Source: Shimia_B sp038525525
GTDB taxonomy: Bacteria > Pseudomonadota > Alphaproteobacteria > Rhodobacterales > Rhodobacteraceae
NCBI GenBank assembly: GCA_038525525.1
Contig: JBCBHO010000002.1
Location: 744,001-808,000 of the forward strand
Direction: 5' to 3'
DNA length: 64,000 nucleotides
The notes under the pieces were generated by a model. That model was not told the DNA's origin and made no database searches. It worked only from the letters and a program-made list of their open reading frames with translations. The position numbers and the translations under genes were made by a program. Shown here one piece after another: positions 44,087-52,839 of this stretch (the stretch's first letter is position 1; each line of letters begins with the position of its first letter).

Positions 44087-44838
44087 GGGGTCATCCGCGC
44101 CTGAAGGCTCAACATGTCCTCCCAGGCCTGCCGTTTCGCGTGCGGCTGCCGAAGGAGATAGGCCGGATGCAGCATGGGGAGCACGGGCAGGCCCTCCGCC
44201 TCGTGCCACTGGCCGCGCAGGCGTGTGATGCCCTTCTTCTTAAGCAGCGCTTGGCAGGAATGATTGCCCATGGCGATGAGCAGCCGGGGCTGCGCGAGGG
44301 CGATGTGGCGCTTCACGAAGGGCAGCATCATGGCCACTTCCTCGGTCTTCGGGTCCCTGTTCTGCGGGGGCCTCCATGGCAGGACGTTCATGATGTAGAC
44401 ATTCTCCGCCCGGCTCATGCCCACGGCCGCGAGCATCTTGTCGAGGAGCTGCCCCGCGCGGCCGACGAAGGGCTTGCCTTCGCGGTCCTCGTCGCGGCCG
44501 GGGGCCTCGCCCACGATCATCACTGGCGCGCCGGCGGTCCCGTCAGCGAAGACAAAGTTGCGGGCGCCGAGCTTCAGCTCGCAATGCGTGTAGCCGGCCT
44601 GCGCCTCCGCGAGCGCCTCGAGCGTGGGGGCGGAGGCGGCGAGCGTCTCGGCCTCTGCTACGGGATCGGCAGCTTGCGGTGCCGCCGTTTCCGGCGCAGC
44701 CGCGGCTGCAGGTTTTGCCCGGGGCTCTTCGACCACGTCATACCGGTTGATCGGCACCTCGCCGATGGCCTCGGTCACGCCGCAATCCACCTGCCACGCG
44801 AGCTCTGCCGCTGCCTTGTGCCAATCCGCTGCATCCAT
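44083..44838 (-). CDS. uracil-DNA glycosylase, family-4-like without iron-sulfur cysteines
   Basis: The 251-residue protein excises uracil from DNA. It has motif I GEAPGRDED (110-118), GKPFVGRAGQLLDKM, NVLPWRPPQNRDP and motif HPAYLLR (224-230), the family-4 set. The four Cys that normally hold a [4Fe-4S] cluster are mostly lost: the first pair is Tyr83/Cys86, the third is Trp155 (usually KCRPP) and the fourth is Met. An Ala/Pro/Glu-rich N-terminal linker (about 40-75) precedes the domain. It is coupled to moaB. Confidence 0.88.
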   Translation of the reverse strand: MDAADWHKAAAELAWQVDCGVTEAIGEVPINRYDVVEEPRAKPAAAAAPETAAPQAADPVAEAETLAASAPTLEALAEAQAGYTHCELKLGARNFVFADGTAGAPVMIVGEAPGRDEDREGKPFVGRAGQLLDKMLAAVGMSRAENVYIMNVLPWRPPQNRDPKTEEVAMMLPFVKRHIALAQPRLLIAMGNHSCQALLKKKGITRLRGQWHEAEGLPVLPMLHPAYLLRQPHAKRQAWEDMLSLQARMTP

Positions 44839-44935
44839 GGGCCGGACCTAGCACCGAAGCGCCACCGCAGGAAGGTGCGCAATGCGTGTCCCACGGCCCT
44901 TGCCCAGCCAGCGCGCCGCGCCTAAACCACGCGCG

Positions 44936-45874
44936 ATGCGTCACTTGCTTGGGATAGAGCCTCTGAGCCCCGCCGAGATCACGGCGATCCTCGATCTATC
45001 CGACCGCTACGTCGCGCTGAACCGGTCAGGTCACAAGCACACCGACGTGCTCGCAGGCCTCACACAGATCAACATGTTCTTCGAGAACTCCACGCGCACG
45101 CAGGCCTCCTTCGAGCTCGCGGGCAAACGGCTCGGCGCGGATGTGATGTCGATGGCGATGCAGGCCTCGTCCGTCAAGAAGGGCGAGACGCTGATCGATA
45201 CCGCGCTCACGCTCAACGCCATGCATCCCGATCTCCTCGTGGTCCGGCACCCCCATTCGGGCGCGGTGGACCTGTTGGCCCAGAAGGTGAACTGCGCCGT
45301 GCTCAACGCCGGAGACGGGCGACACGAGCATCCGACGCAGGCGCTTCTGGATGCTTTGACCATCCGGCGTAGGCTTGGACGGATCGACGGGCTGAAGGTC
45401 GCGATCTGCGGGGATATCGCCCATAGCCGCGTCGCGCGATCCAATGTTCAGCTGCTAACGAAGATGGGCAACGAGGTGCGCCTGATCGGACCGCCCACGC
45501 TGGTGCCCGCGGGGGCGAGCGAGTGGGGCGTCGAAGTGCACGGCAACATGGCCGAGGGCCTAGCGGGCGTGGATGTCGTCATGATGCTGCGCCTCCAGCG
45601 GGAGCGCATGGACGGTGGCTTCATTCCCTCCGAACGCGAGTATTATCACCGCTTCGGGCTCAATGCAGAAAAGCTCTCCCATGCGCAGCCGGAGGCCATT
45701 GTTATGCATCCCGGCCCCATGAACCGCGGCGTGGAAATCGACGGCGAACTCGCAGATGACATCAATCGCTCCGTGATCCAGGAGCAGGTCGAGATGGGCG
45801 TGGCCGTCCGCATGGCGGCCATGGATCTCCTCATGCAGAGCGCGCGCGCTGCAGCCGGGGAGGTGATGGTATGA
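44936..45874 (+). CDS. pyrB: aspartate carbamoyltransferase catalytic subunit
   Basis: PyrB makes carbamoyl-aspartate in pyrimidine synthesis. The 312-residue protein has the carbamoyl-phosphate loop FFENSTRTQASFE, KKGETLIDT, the HPTQALLD block and HPGPMNRG. I use ATG 44936 (MRHLLGIEPL), matching homologues. However, a strong AGGAAGG site lies 6 nt before an in-frame ATG at 44882, so an 18-residue longer form is possible. The next gene overlaps by 4 nt. A pyrC-type gene follows two genes later. Confidence 0.95.
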   Translation: MRHLLGIEPLSPAEITAILDLSDRYVALNRSGHKHTDVLAGLTQINMFFENSTRTQASFELAGKRLGADVMSMAMQASSVKKGETLIDTALTLNAMHPDLLVVRHPHSGAVDLLAQKVNCAVLNAGDGRHEHPTQALLDALTIRRRLGRIDGLKVAICGDIAHSRVARSNVQLLTKMGNEVRLIGPPTLVPAGASEWGVEVHGNMAEGLAGVDVVMMLRLQRERMDGGFIPSEREYYHRFGLNAEKLSHAQPEAIVMHPGPMNRGVEIDGELADDINRSVIQEQVEMGVAVRMAAMDLLMQSARAAAGEVMV

Positions 45875-46401
45875 CGCTCTCCATCCCTGCGGGCGAGCGC
45901 GGGCGCATCCGCGTCTACGCACTCTCGATGACAGACAAGGAAGGCCGGGCCCTCGCCGCGGAGCCCGCAGCGCGAGCCGCGATCCTCGGCGCGGAGAGCC
46001 TCGATCCAGAATACGTGGATGTCTTTCCCGTCAAGAACCTCGAGGGCCTCGGGCTCGTGGGCTACCTCGTCGAAGGCCACGGCGCCGTGGCTGCGGAGGT
46101 CGAGCGGGACAAGCAGAAACTGGGCGCGCTGAGCGGTCATGTCCTCGTGGCGATGTCGAAGGCCTTCGGGGAGGGAGGGCTGGAGCTCGAACCGGACCCG
46201 CGGCTCACGCTCATCGGGGTCTACGGGCAGGAGGGCGTCGATTACACCCCGGTGCCGGTGACCAGCGATGCAGCCAAACCATCCGAGGAGGCATCCGCCA
46301 AAAAGCCGATGTCCGACGCGCGCATCTCCGGGATGGTGGCCACCGCCGTGCTGCTCTTTCTGGCGGCATTCGTCACGATTTTCATTCTTCTGGCCGGGTA
46401 G
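45871..46401 (+). CDS. hypothetical C-tail-anchored protein between pyrB and pyrC
   Basis: The 176-residue protein is mostly soluble, with a single membrane helix at the C-terminus (about 152-174), so it should be tail-anchored. Repeated Asp/Glu/Gly motifs such as YVDVFPVKNLEGLGLVGYL are conserved in Rhodobacteraceae, where such a protein regularly separates pyrB and pyrC. No known domain is recognised. It overlaps pyrB by 4 nt and precedes the dihydroorotase-like gene by 2 nt, implying a linked role. Confidence 0.75.
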   Translation: MTLSIPAGERGRIRVYALSMTDKEGRALAAEPAARAAILGAESLDPEYVDVFPVKNLEGLGLVGYLVEGHGAVAAEVERDKQKLGALSGHVLVAMSKAFGEGGLELEPDPRLTLIGVYGQEGVDYTPVPVTSDAAKPSEEASAKKPMSDARISGMVATAVLLFLAAFVTIFILLAG

Positions 46402-46403
46402 CG

Positions 46404-47693
46404 ATGGACACGCTCTTCAAGAACGCGCGGATCATCGACCCGGAGGCAGGCACGGATCGCCTCGGCTCGCTGCGCGTGCGCGCGGGCGCTGTGGCAGAGG
46501 TGACCTATGACGCCGCTCCCGATGACGCCAACGCCCAGGTGCTGAATTGCGGCGGGCTCTGCCTCGCGCCGGGGCTCATCGATATCGGCGTGAAGATTTG
46601 TGAACCGGGGGAGCGTCACAAGGAAAGCTTCGGTTCCGCGGGACACGCGGCGGCACGCGGCGGCGTGACGACCATCGTCACGCGCCCGGACACCGCGCCC
46701 GCCATCGACACCCCCGAAGCACTGGAATTCCAGGTGCGCCGCGCCGCCGAGGCCTCCCCTGTCCGCATGGCGCCGATGGCAGCCCTCACGAAGGGCCGCG
46801 CGGGCCGAGAGATGACCGAGATCGGGTTTCTTCAGGATGCCGGTGCCGTGGCCTTCACAGATTGCGACCGCGTGGTGGAAGATACCAAGGTCTTCTCCCG
46901 CGCGCTGAGCTATGCCAAGTCGCTCGGCGCGCTTGTCATGGCCCATGTGCAAGACCCCGGCCTCAGCAAGGGCGCCGCCGCGACCTCCGGCACGCGAGCC
47001 TCGCGCATGGGGCTGCCGGCCGTGAGCGCCATGGCCGAGCGCATGGCCCTCGATCGCGACGTCGCGCTTCTCGAGATGACCGGCGCGGCCTACCACGCGG
47101 ATCAGATCACGACGGCGCGCGCCCTGCCTGCCCTCGAACGGGCCAAAAGGAACGGGCTCGACATCACCGCCGGCACATCGATCCATCACCTCACGCTCAC
47201 CGAGGCCGAGATTGCCGACTACCGGACCTTCTTCAAGGTGAAGCCGCCGCTTCGCAGCGAGGAGGACCGCGCGGCGGTGGTGCAGGCCCTCGCCTCCGGC
47301 CTGATCGACACCGTGGGCTCCATGCATACGCCGCAGGACGAGGAGTCGAAGCGCTTGCCCTTCGAGGAAGCCGCGTCCGGCGCGGTGGGGCTGGAGACAT
47401 TCCTGCCTGCCATGCTGGGCCTCGTGGCCGATGGAAGCCTGACGCTGCCACAGCTTTTTCGCGCCGCGAGCCTGAACCCTGCAAAGCGGCTGGGGTTGGG
47501 CGGCGGCAACCTTATGCGCGGGGCGCCCGCCGATCTCATCCTCTTCGATCCGGAGGGGCGGCTGATGCTCGACCGCTGGGCCCTGGCCTCGAAATCCAAG
47601 AACACGCCCTTCGACGGCGCGGAGATGACCGGGCAGGTCGTCAGCACCTGGGTCGGGGGCAAATGCGTACATGGCGGCCTGGCCGATGCCTGA
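46404..47693 (+). CDS. pyrC: dihydroorotase-like protein, probably catalytically inactive (PyrC/PyrX type)
   Basis: The 429-residue amidohydrolase is annotated by homology as dihydroorotase. The N-terminal metal motif that should read DxHxHxREPG reads DIGVKICEPG (60-69), so both His and the substrate-binding Arg are missing. In the last metal region the Asp of TDHAPH is also replaced (VGSMHTPQDEE). Only His of MAHVQD and HHLT remain. Such pseudo-dihydroorotases in proteobacteria act as a structural subunit of PyrB. It is in the same operon as pyrB, which fits that role. A true active PyrC would have to be elsewhere. Confidence 0.85.
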   Translation: MDTLFKNARIIDPEAGTDRLGSLRVRAGAVAEVTYDAAPDDANAQVLNCGGLCLAPGLIDIGVKICEPGERHKESFGSAGHAAARGGVTTIVTRPDTAPAIDTPEALEFQVRRAAEASPVRMAPMAALTKGRAGREMTEIGFLQDAGAVAFTDCDRVVEDTKVFSRALSYAKSLGALVMAHVQDPGLSKGAAATSGTRASRMGLPAVSAMAERMALDRDVALLEMTGAAYHADQITTARALPALERAKRNGLDITAGTSIHHLTLTEAEIADYRTFFKVKPPLRSEEDRAAVVQALASGLIDTVGSMHTPQDEESKRLPFEEAASGAVGLETFLPAMLGLVADGSLTLPQLFRAASLNPAKRLGLGGGNLMRGAPADLILFDPEGRLMLDRWALASKSKNTPFDGAEMTGQVVSTWVGGKCVHGGLADA

Positions 47694-48294
47694 GCTGACC
47701 ACTGCCCTGCCCCTTCTCGCCGCCATCGCGGCAGCGGGCTATCTCTTTGGCGCGATCCCCTTCGGCCTTGTCTTCGCGCGGCTCTTCGGGCTGGGCGATA
47801 TCCGGCAGATCGGCTCGGGCAATATCGGCGCGACCAACGTCCTGCGGACAGGCAACAAGCTCGCCGCCGCTCTCACGCTGGTCTGTGATGCGGGCAAGGC
47901 CGGCTTCGCCGTCCTTCTCGCCCGCGCGCTCGCGGCAGAAGACGCCGCGCAGCTCGCCGGGCTGGCGGCCTTCTTCGGGCATTGCTTCCCGATCTGGCTT
48001 CAGTTCAAGGGTGGAAAGGGGGTGGCCACCTTCATCGGGCTCATGCTGGCGCTGCACTGGCCCGCGGGCCTTGCCGTCTGCGTGACATGGCTCATCGTCG
48101 CCGCGATCTTCCGCTATTCCTCGCTCTCGGCCCTCTTCGCGGCGGTGCTCTCACCGGTTCTCATGGCGAGCACCGGATACGGCAGCGGCATCGCGCTCGG
48201 CATCGCCCTCGCGCTTCTCATCCTTTGGCGACACGCGGAAAACATCGCGCGTCTGCGGGCAGGCACCGAGTCGAAAATCGGCCAAAAGGGCTGA
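47686..48294 (+). CDS. plsY: acyl-phosphate:glycerol-3-phosphate acyltransferase PlsY
   Basis: PlsY makes 1-acyl-glycerol-3-phosphate from acyl-phosphate, the first acyl step in phospholipid synthesis. The 202-residue polytopic protein has the three family motifs: GSGNIGATNVLRT, FKGGKGVAT and the W/R...EN block near RHAENIARL. It starts at ATG 47686 overlapping the pyrC stop. The PlsC-type enzyme at 5.5 kb supplies the next acyl step. Confidence 0.93.
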   Translation: MPELTTALPLLAAIAAAGYLFGAIPFGLVFARLFGLGDIRQIGSGNIGATNVLRTGNKLAAALTLVCDAGKAGFAVLLARALAAEDAAQLAGLAAFFGHCFPIWLQFKGGKGVATFIGLMLALHWPAGLAVCVTWLIVAAIFRYSSLSALFAAVLSPVLMASTGYGSGIALGIALALLILWRHAENIARLRAGTESKIGQKG

Positions 48295-48318
48295 AGGCGC
48301 CCGCGCCGGAGCCCGCCC

Positions 48319-49689
48319 TCAGTACGAGTGGTCCGCGTAGATCCGGCTGAGATCGCCACCCCACGCGCCGTCATAGGCTGCGAGCAGCTCGTCCGCCGGG
48401 GATTGCCCGCTCTCGAGGCTTTCGTGCAGCGCATTCAGAAAATGGCTCTCGTCCTGCAGGAGCCCGCCCGCGCCCGGCATGGCGCGAGATTTCAGGCCTG
48501 CCTCAGCGATGGCCACGGCCTCCTTGGCCAGATCGAGCATCTTGAGCCCCCCGACCTCGGCGCCGAGGCCGTCCACGGAGGCGGCAACGCGCAGCGCCTC
48601 CCGCGTCTCCGCGTCCCAGCCGCGCGCCATGTCCCAAGCCGCGTCGAGGGCGGACTGGTCGTAGGTGAGCCCCACCCAGAACGCTGGCAGCGCGCAAAGC
48701 CTACGCCACGGGCCACCATCCGCGCCGCGCATCTCGATGAATTTCTTGAGGCGCGCTTCCGGGAAGATCGTGGTGAGGTGGTCGGCCCAGTCTGAAAGCG
48801 TCGGCATCTCACCGGGCAAGGCGGGCAGCTCTCCCTTCATGAAATCTCGGAAGCTCTGCCCCAGGGCGTCGATGTAATTCCCGTCGCGGTAGACGAAGTA
48901 CATCGGCACGTCGGCGGCGTAATCGGCCCAACGCTCGAAGCCGAAGCCGTCCTCGAAGACGAAGGGCAGCATGCCGGTGCGGGAAGCGTCGAGATCCCGC
49001 CAGATGCGCGAGCGCCAGCTCTTGTGTCCGTTGGGCTTGCCTTCCCAGAAGGGCGAATTCGAGAAGAGAGCAGTGGCGATCGGCTGCAATGCGACAGCCA
49101 CGCGCAGCTTCTGCACCATGTCCGCCTCGGAGGAGAAATCGAGGTTGACCTGCACGGTGCAGGTCCGGCGCATCATCCAAGTGCCGGTGGTGCCCACGCG
49201 GCTCATGTAGCTGTCCATGAGCTTGTAGCGGCCCTTGGGCATGATGGGCATGTCCGCATGAGTCCAGTCCGGCGCGGCCCCAAGGCCGATGAAGCGCGCG
49301 CCGATGCGGTCCGCCACTTCGCGCACCTCGGCCAGATGGGTGTTCACCTCGTCGCAGGTCTCGTGGATGCTCACGAGGGGCGCGCCCGAAAGCTCCAGCT
49401 GCCCCCCGGGCTCGAGCGAGATGTTCGCCCCGCCCTTCACGAGGCCAATGAGGTGCCCGGCCTCTTCCACGGGCTGCCAGCCAAAGCCATCCCGCAGGCC
49501 GCTCAGCATGGCATGGATCGAACAGGGCCCGTCATAGGGCAGCGGCTTCAACGTCGCGGCGTCATAGCCGAACTTCTCGTGCTCTGTGCCGATGCGCCAC
49601 GCATCCTTGGGCTTACAGCCCGCCTCCAGATATCCCGCGAGGTCTGCGAAGCTCTCGATCGGGCCGCCGCCGGATTGGGGGATAGACAT
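48319..49689 (-). CDS. gshA: glutamate-cysteine ligase
   Basis: The enzyme makes gamma-glutamylcysteine, the first step of glutathione synthesis. The 456-residue protein belongs to the plant/alphaproteobacterial type of GCL (GCS2 family): WRIGTEHEKFGY, GANISLEPGGQLELSGAP, the TCTVQVNLDF block and ESGQSPADELL are typical. Start ATG 49689 gives the MSIPQSGGGPIES N-terminus. It is divergent from the mtfA-like gene and converges with plsY. Confidence 0.93.
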   Translation of the reverse strand: MSIPQSGGGPIESFADLAGYLEAGCKPKDAWRIGTEHEKFGYDAATLKPLPYDGPCSIHAMLSGLRDGFGWQPVEEAGHLIGLVKGGANISLEPGGQLELSGAPLVSIHETCDEVNTHLAEVREVADRIGARFIGLGAAPDWTHADMPIMPKGRYKLMDSYMSRVGTTGTWMMRRTCTVQVNLDFSSEADMVQKLRVAVALQPIATALFSNSPFWEGKPNGHKSWRSRIWRDLDASRTGMLPFVFEDGFGFERWADYAADVPMYFVYRDGNYIDALGQSFRDFMKGELPALPGEMPTLSDWADHLTTIFPEARLKKFIEMRGADGGPWRRLCALPAFWVGLTYDQSALDAAWDMARGWDAETREALRVAASVDGLGAEVGGLKMLDLAKEAVAIAEAGLKSRAMPGAGGLLQDESHFLNALHESLESGQSPADELLAAYDGAWGGDLSRIYADHSY

Positions 49690-49783
49690 GGGGCGCTCCG
49701 CTCGTCGTGGGTGTGCCCAGAGGTGGAGCGGAGGGCGCGGGAAGTCAATGCGCAGCCCCTGTGCTTGGGGTAAGGACAGCTCC

Positions 49784-50590
49784 ATGATTTGGCTCGTTTT
49801 CCTCGGCGCCGCCCTCGCGGGTCTTGGCCTGTGGCAATGGCGGGTGCGCAGCCGCCGGGCGCGGCGCGCGGCGCTCCTGTCGCAGCGCCTGACTGACGCG
49901 GAGCGCGCCGTGGTGCAGGAGCGCGTTCCCCTCACGGCACGCATGCCCTCCGCGCTCCGTGACCGTCTGGAGGGCAAGATGGTCCTGCTCATGGATCAGG
50001 TGGCGTTCTACGGGGCGGGCGGCCTCGAGGTCACCGACGAGATGCAGCTCACCATCGCCGCACAGGCCTGCATCCTCGTGGCAGGCAACGAGGATTGGTA
50101 CGAGACGCTGCGCACGATCATCATCTATCCCGGTGCCTTCAAATCCCGCCAGCCAGTGCAGGATGGCTACGTCGTCACCGAACGCGACGCGGTGCGCATC
50201 GGCGAGAGCTGGTCGCGCGGGCCGGTCATCTTGAGCTGGGCCGACAGCGAGCGCGGCGCATTCGTTGACGATGACGGGCACAACGTCGTCTTCCACGAAT
50301 TCGCACATCAGCTCGATGACGCGAGCGGCGCAGTGGATGGCTTCCCGGTCGTGGGTGCGCGGGCCGCGGCCTGGGCGGAGGCCTTCGACGAGGCCTTCGA
50401 ACGCGCAAACAGGCTTCTCGACATCGGCAAGCGGCCCTTCCTCGACCCCTACGGCGCCACCGCCCCGGAGGAGATGTTCGCCGTGGCCGTCGAAGCCTTC
50501 TTCGAGACGCCGCGCGAGATGGCGCGCGAGGAGCCGGCGCTCTACCACGAGCTCAGCGCGTATTTCAGGCAGGACCCTGCGGCGTGGTGA
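49784..50590 (+). CDS. zinc-dependent peptidase of the MtfA family
   Basis: The 268-residue protein has an N-terminal membrane anchor (about 2-20) and the HEFAHQLD motif (His171, Glu172, His175) with a later Glu in the EEMFAVAVEAFFE block as the third zinc ligand. MtfA relatives are aminopeptidases that, in enterics, respond to the Mlc regulator. Here only the fold and zinc motif are seen. A TAAGGACAG ribosome site precedes ATG 49784. Confidence 0.86.
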   Translation: MIWLVFLGAALAGLGLWQWRVRSRRARRAALLSQRLTDAERAVVQERVPLTARMPSALRDRLEGKMVLLMDQVAFYGAGGLEVTDEMQLTIAAQACILVAGNEDWYETLRTIIIYPGAFKSRQPVQDGYVVTERDAVRIGESWSRGPVILSWADSERGAFVDDDGHNVVFHEFAHQLDDASGAVDGFPVVGARAAAWAEAFDEAFERANRLLDIGKRPFLDPYGATAPEEMFAVAVEAFFETPREMAREEPALYHELSAYFRQDPAAW

Positions 50591-50593
50591 ACG

Positions 50594-51115
50594 TCAATGC
50601 AGGGCCGTGCGGTCTTTCTGCCAAATGAGAAAAGTGTCGCTGCGCCCGGTGAGGCTGCCCGGAGCGCGGGCGGCCTGCACCGCCTGATCGTAGTTGATCC
50701 CGGGCAGCGGCACGAGCGCGTCAAATAGCTTGTCTGCGCCGCGTGCATCCCCCGGAATGCGCAAGGTCTCGCCAGACAAGCCCGTGAAGATCCATGCATG
50801 GCCGTTGGGCCGCGCCTCCACCTCCACGCGCGCCAAGGAATCGATGGCAAGCGCTGCCCCGCCATGACCGGTCATGTACGTGATCTGCCGCTCGGTGACG
50901 TCCACGAGGCCAGGCCCGCCCTCGGCGGCCGGAAAGCGCACACGCCGCCAGCCCGCCGCGATGAGCGCGGCCCCGACAAGCGCGAAGACACCGCCGAGGA
51001 TGGGCTGGAGCGTGTGGCCGGTCGTGAGCCAGTTGCCGCCCACGATGATGAGCAGGCCACCGGCGAGTATCTCCTTCCAGTCCATGAGGACGCGGCGCGC
51101 CTCCGGGCGGATCAT
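50594..51115 (-). CDS. hypothetical membrane protein coupled to rsmE
   Basis: The 173-residue protein has two membrane segments (about 16-33 and 37-54) followed by a soluble domain with a GRTL-like pattern (EGGPGLVDVTERQITYMTGHGG) that repeats beta-strand character. No known family is recognised. Its ATG at 51115 overlaps the rsmE stop by 4 nt, so the two are translated together. The 3' end lies 4 nt from the convergent mtfA-like gene. Confidence 0.7.
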   Translation of the reverse strand: MIRPEARRVLMDWKEILAGGLLIIVGGNWLTTGHTLQPILGGVFALVGAALIAAGWRRVRFPAAEGGPGLVDVTERQITYMTGHGGAALAIDSLARVEVEARPNGHAWIFTGLSGETLRIPGDARGADKLFDALVPLPGINYDQAVQAARAPGSLTGRSDTFLIWQKDRTALH

Positions 51116-51819
51116 GCCCAGTCTCCGAGGCGGGACTGCCAGAGGGTCAGGGCCGCGACGGCGGCGGTGTCCGCGCGCAGGATGCGCGGGCCCAGCGAGA
51201 CGGTGTGACCGAGCGCAGCGAGCCGCCCCCGCTCGGCATCTGAAAATCCACCCTCCGGGCCTACGATGATCGCCCAAGGGCCGGCCTCCGTGGGCAGCGC
51301 GCCCCGAGGCGCCGCTTCATCGCAGAACATGAGCTGTCGCTCGGCTGGCCACGTATCGAGCAGGCTCGAGAGCTTTTGCAGCGGCGCGACCTCGGGCACG
51401 TATGTGCCACCGCATTGCTCGGCGGCGGCCACGGCATGGGCCGCGAGCCGCTCCTGCCGCAGCCGCTCCGCATTGGTGAAGTCGGTCTGCACCGGCAGGA
51501 TGCGCGCCGCGCCCAGTTCCGTTGCCTTCTCCACGATGAAATCCGTGCGCTCCTTCTTGATCGGCGCGAAGAGGAGCCAGAGATCGGGCGGCATCCGCTG
51601 TGGAGCCGCTTCCTCCAGCACCTCGAGCACGCCCCCGCGCTTGCCAGCCTCCCGCACGCGCGCGCGCCATTCACCAGACACGCCGTTGAAGAGCTGCAGC
51701 TCGTCGCCCGGGCCCATCCGCATGACATTGAAGAGACGGTTCGCATGGTCGCGGCCCAGCGTCACCGATTGCCCGGCCCCCAGCGGCTGATCTACATAGA
51801 GGCGGACAACGTGACCCAT
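51112..51819 (-). CDS. rsmE: 16S rRNA m3U1498 methyltransferase
   Basis: RsmE methylates N3 of U1498 in 16S rRNA. The 235-residue SPOUT-fold protein has the PUA-like N-terminal domain and the trefoil-knot blocks IKKERTDFIVEKATELG, VGPEGGFSDAE and LRADTAAVAAL, which form the SAM site. ATG 51819 (MGHVVRLYVDQPL) is the family start; a very long frame upstream is a non-coding extension. It is divergent from ubiA with starts 13 bp apart. Confidence 0.94.
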   Translation of the reverse strand: MGHVVRLYVDQPLGAGQSVTLGRDHANRLFNVMRMGPGDELQLFNGVSGEWRARVREAGKRGGVLEVLEEAAPQRMPPDLWLLFAPIKKERTDFIVEKATELGAARILPVQTDFTNAERLRQERLAAHAVAAAEQCGGTYVPEVAPLQKLSSLLDTWPAERQLMFCDEAAPRGALPTEAGPWAIIVGPEGGFSDAERGRLAALGHTVSLGPRILRADTAAVAALTLWQSRLGDWA

Positions 51820-51831
51820 GGAGCGGACCCT

Positions 51832-52779
51832 ATGAAAGCTCAGAGCCAAGGCCAAGTGGCCGACGCCGTGGACGGCAATTGGGTCGACCGCTTCGCGCCC
51901 GACTTTGCAAAGCCCTATCTGCGGCTCTCCCGGGCAGACCGGCCCGCGGGCACTTGGCTCCTCTTCATCCCCTGTCTCTGGGGCGTGGGCCTCGCGATGC
52001 TGGCGAGCGGGCCACGGCTCTGGGATATCTGGATCATCGGTGGATGCGCCCTGGGCGCTTTCCTCATGCGTGGCGCGGGCTGCACGTGGAACGACATCAC
52101 CGACAGGGATTTCGACGCGGGCGTGGCGCGCACGAAATCGCGCCCCATTCCCTCGGGCGCGGTGAGCGTGAGAGCCGCCATCGCCTGGATGTGCCTGCAG
52201 GCGCTCCTCGCGCTCTGCATCCTGCTCACATATTCCGACATGACGGTCATCGTGGGCCTCGCATCCGTCGTCTTCGTGGCAATCTACCCCTTCGCGAAGC
52301 GGTTCACATGGTGGCCACAAGTCTTTCTCGGGCTCGCGTTCAACTGGGGCGCGCTCCTCGCGTGGACGGCCCATGAAGGCTCCCTCGGCGGGCCGGCCAT
52401 CGGGCTCTACCTCGCGGGCATCGCGTGGACGCTTTTTTACGATACGATTTACGCCCACCAGGACACCGAGGACGACGCCCTCATGGGCATCAAGTCCACC
52501 GCCCGCCTCTTCGGGGAAAACACTCCCACATGGCTGCGTCGCTTCATGGTGGCCACGGTGACGCTCATGTCCCTCGCGATCATCGCGGCGCTCATCGATG
52601 GCTCTCCACTCGTGCTCGCGATTGCCCTCGGCGCGCCGTGGGCCATGGGCTGGCACATGACATGGCAGCTCCGGCGGCTCGATATCGACGACCCCGCGCG
52701 CTGCATGGCGCTCTTTCGATCCAACCGGGACGCGGGCCTCATTCCCGCGCTGTTTTTCGCCCTTGCTCTGCTTGCCTGA
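51832..52779 (+). CDS. ubiA: 4-hydroxybenzoate polyprenyltransferase
   Basis: UbiA attaches the polyprenyl chain to 4-hydroxybenzoate in ubiquinone synthesis. The 315-residue membrane protein has about nine helices and both Asp-rich motifs, NDITDRDFD and the DTIYAHQDTEDD region. The chain comes from the polyprenyl synthase at 18.6-19.6 kb. ATG 51832 begins MKAQSQGQVAD. Confidence 0.94.
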   Translation: MKAQSQGQVADAVDGNWVDRFAPDFAKPYLRLSRADRPAGTWLLFIPCLWGVGLAMLASGPRLWDIWIIGGCALGAFLMRGAGCTWNDITDRDFDAGVARTKSRPIPSGAVSVRAAIAWMCLQALLALCILLTYSDMTVIVGLASVVFVAIYPFAKRFTWWPQVFLGLAFNWGALLAWTAHEGSLGGPAIGLYLAGIAWTLFYDTIYAHQDTEDDALMGIKSTARLFGENTPTWLRRFMVATVTLMSLAIIAALIDGSPLVLAIALGAPWAMGWHMTWQLRRLDIDDPARCMALFRSNRDAGLIPALFFALALLA

Positions 52780-52839
52780 CGGCACCAGTTGAACCCCGAT
52801 GTGCCGCACCGTATGCATGCCGGAAGGAGTTCCGCCCAC

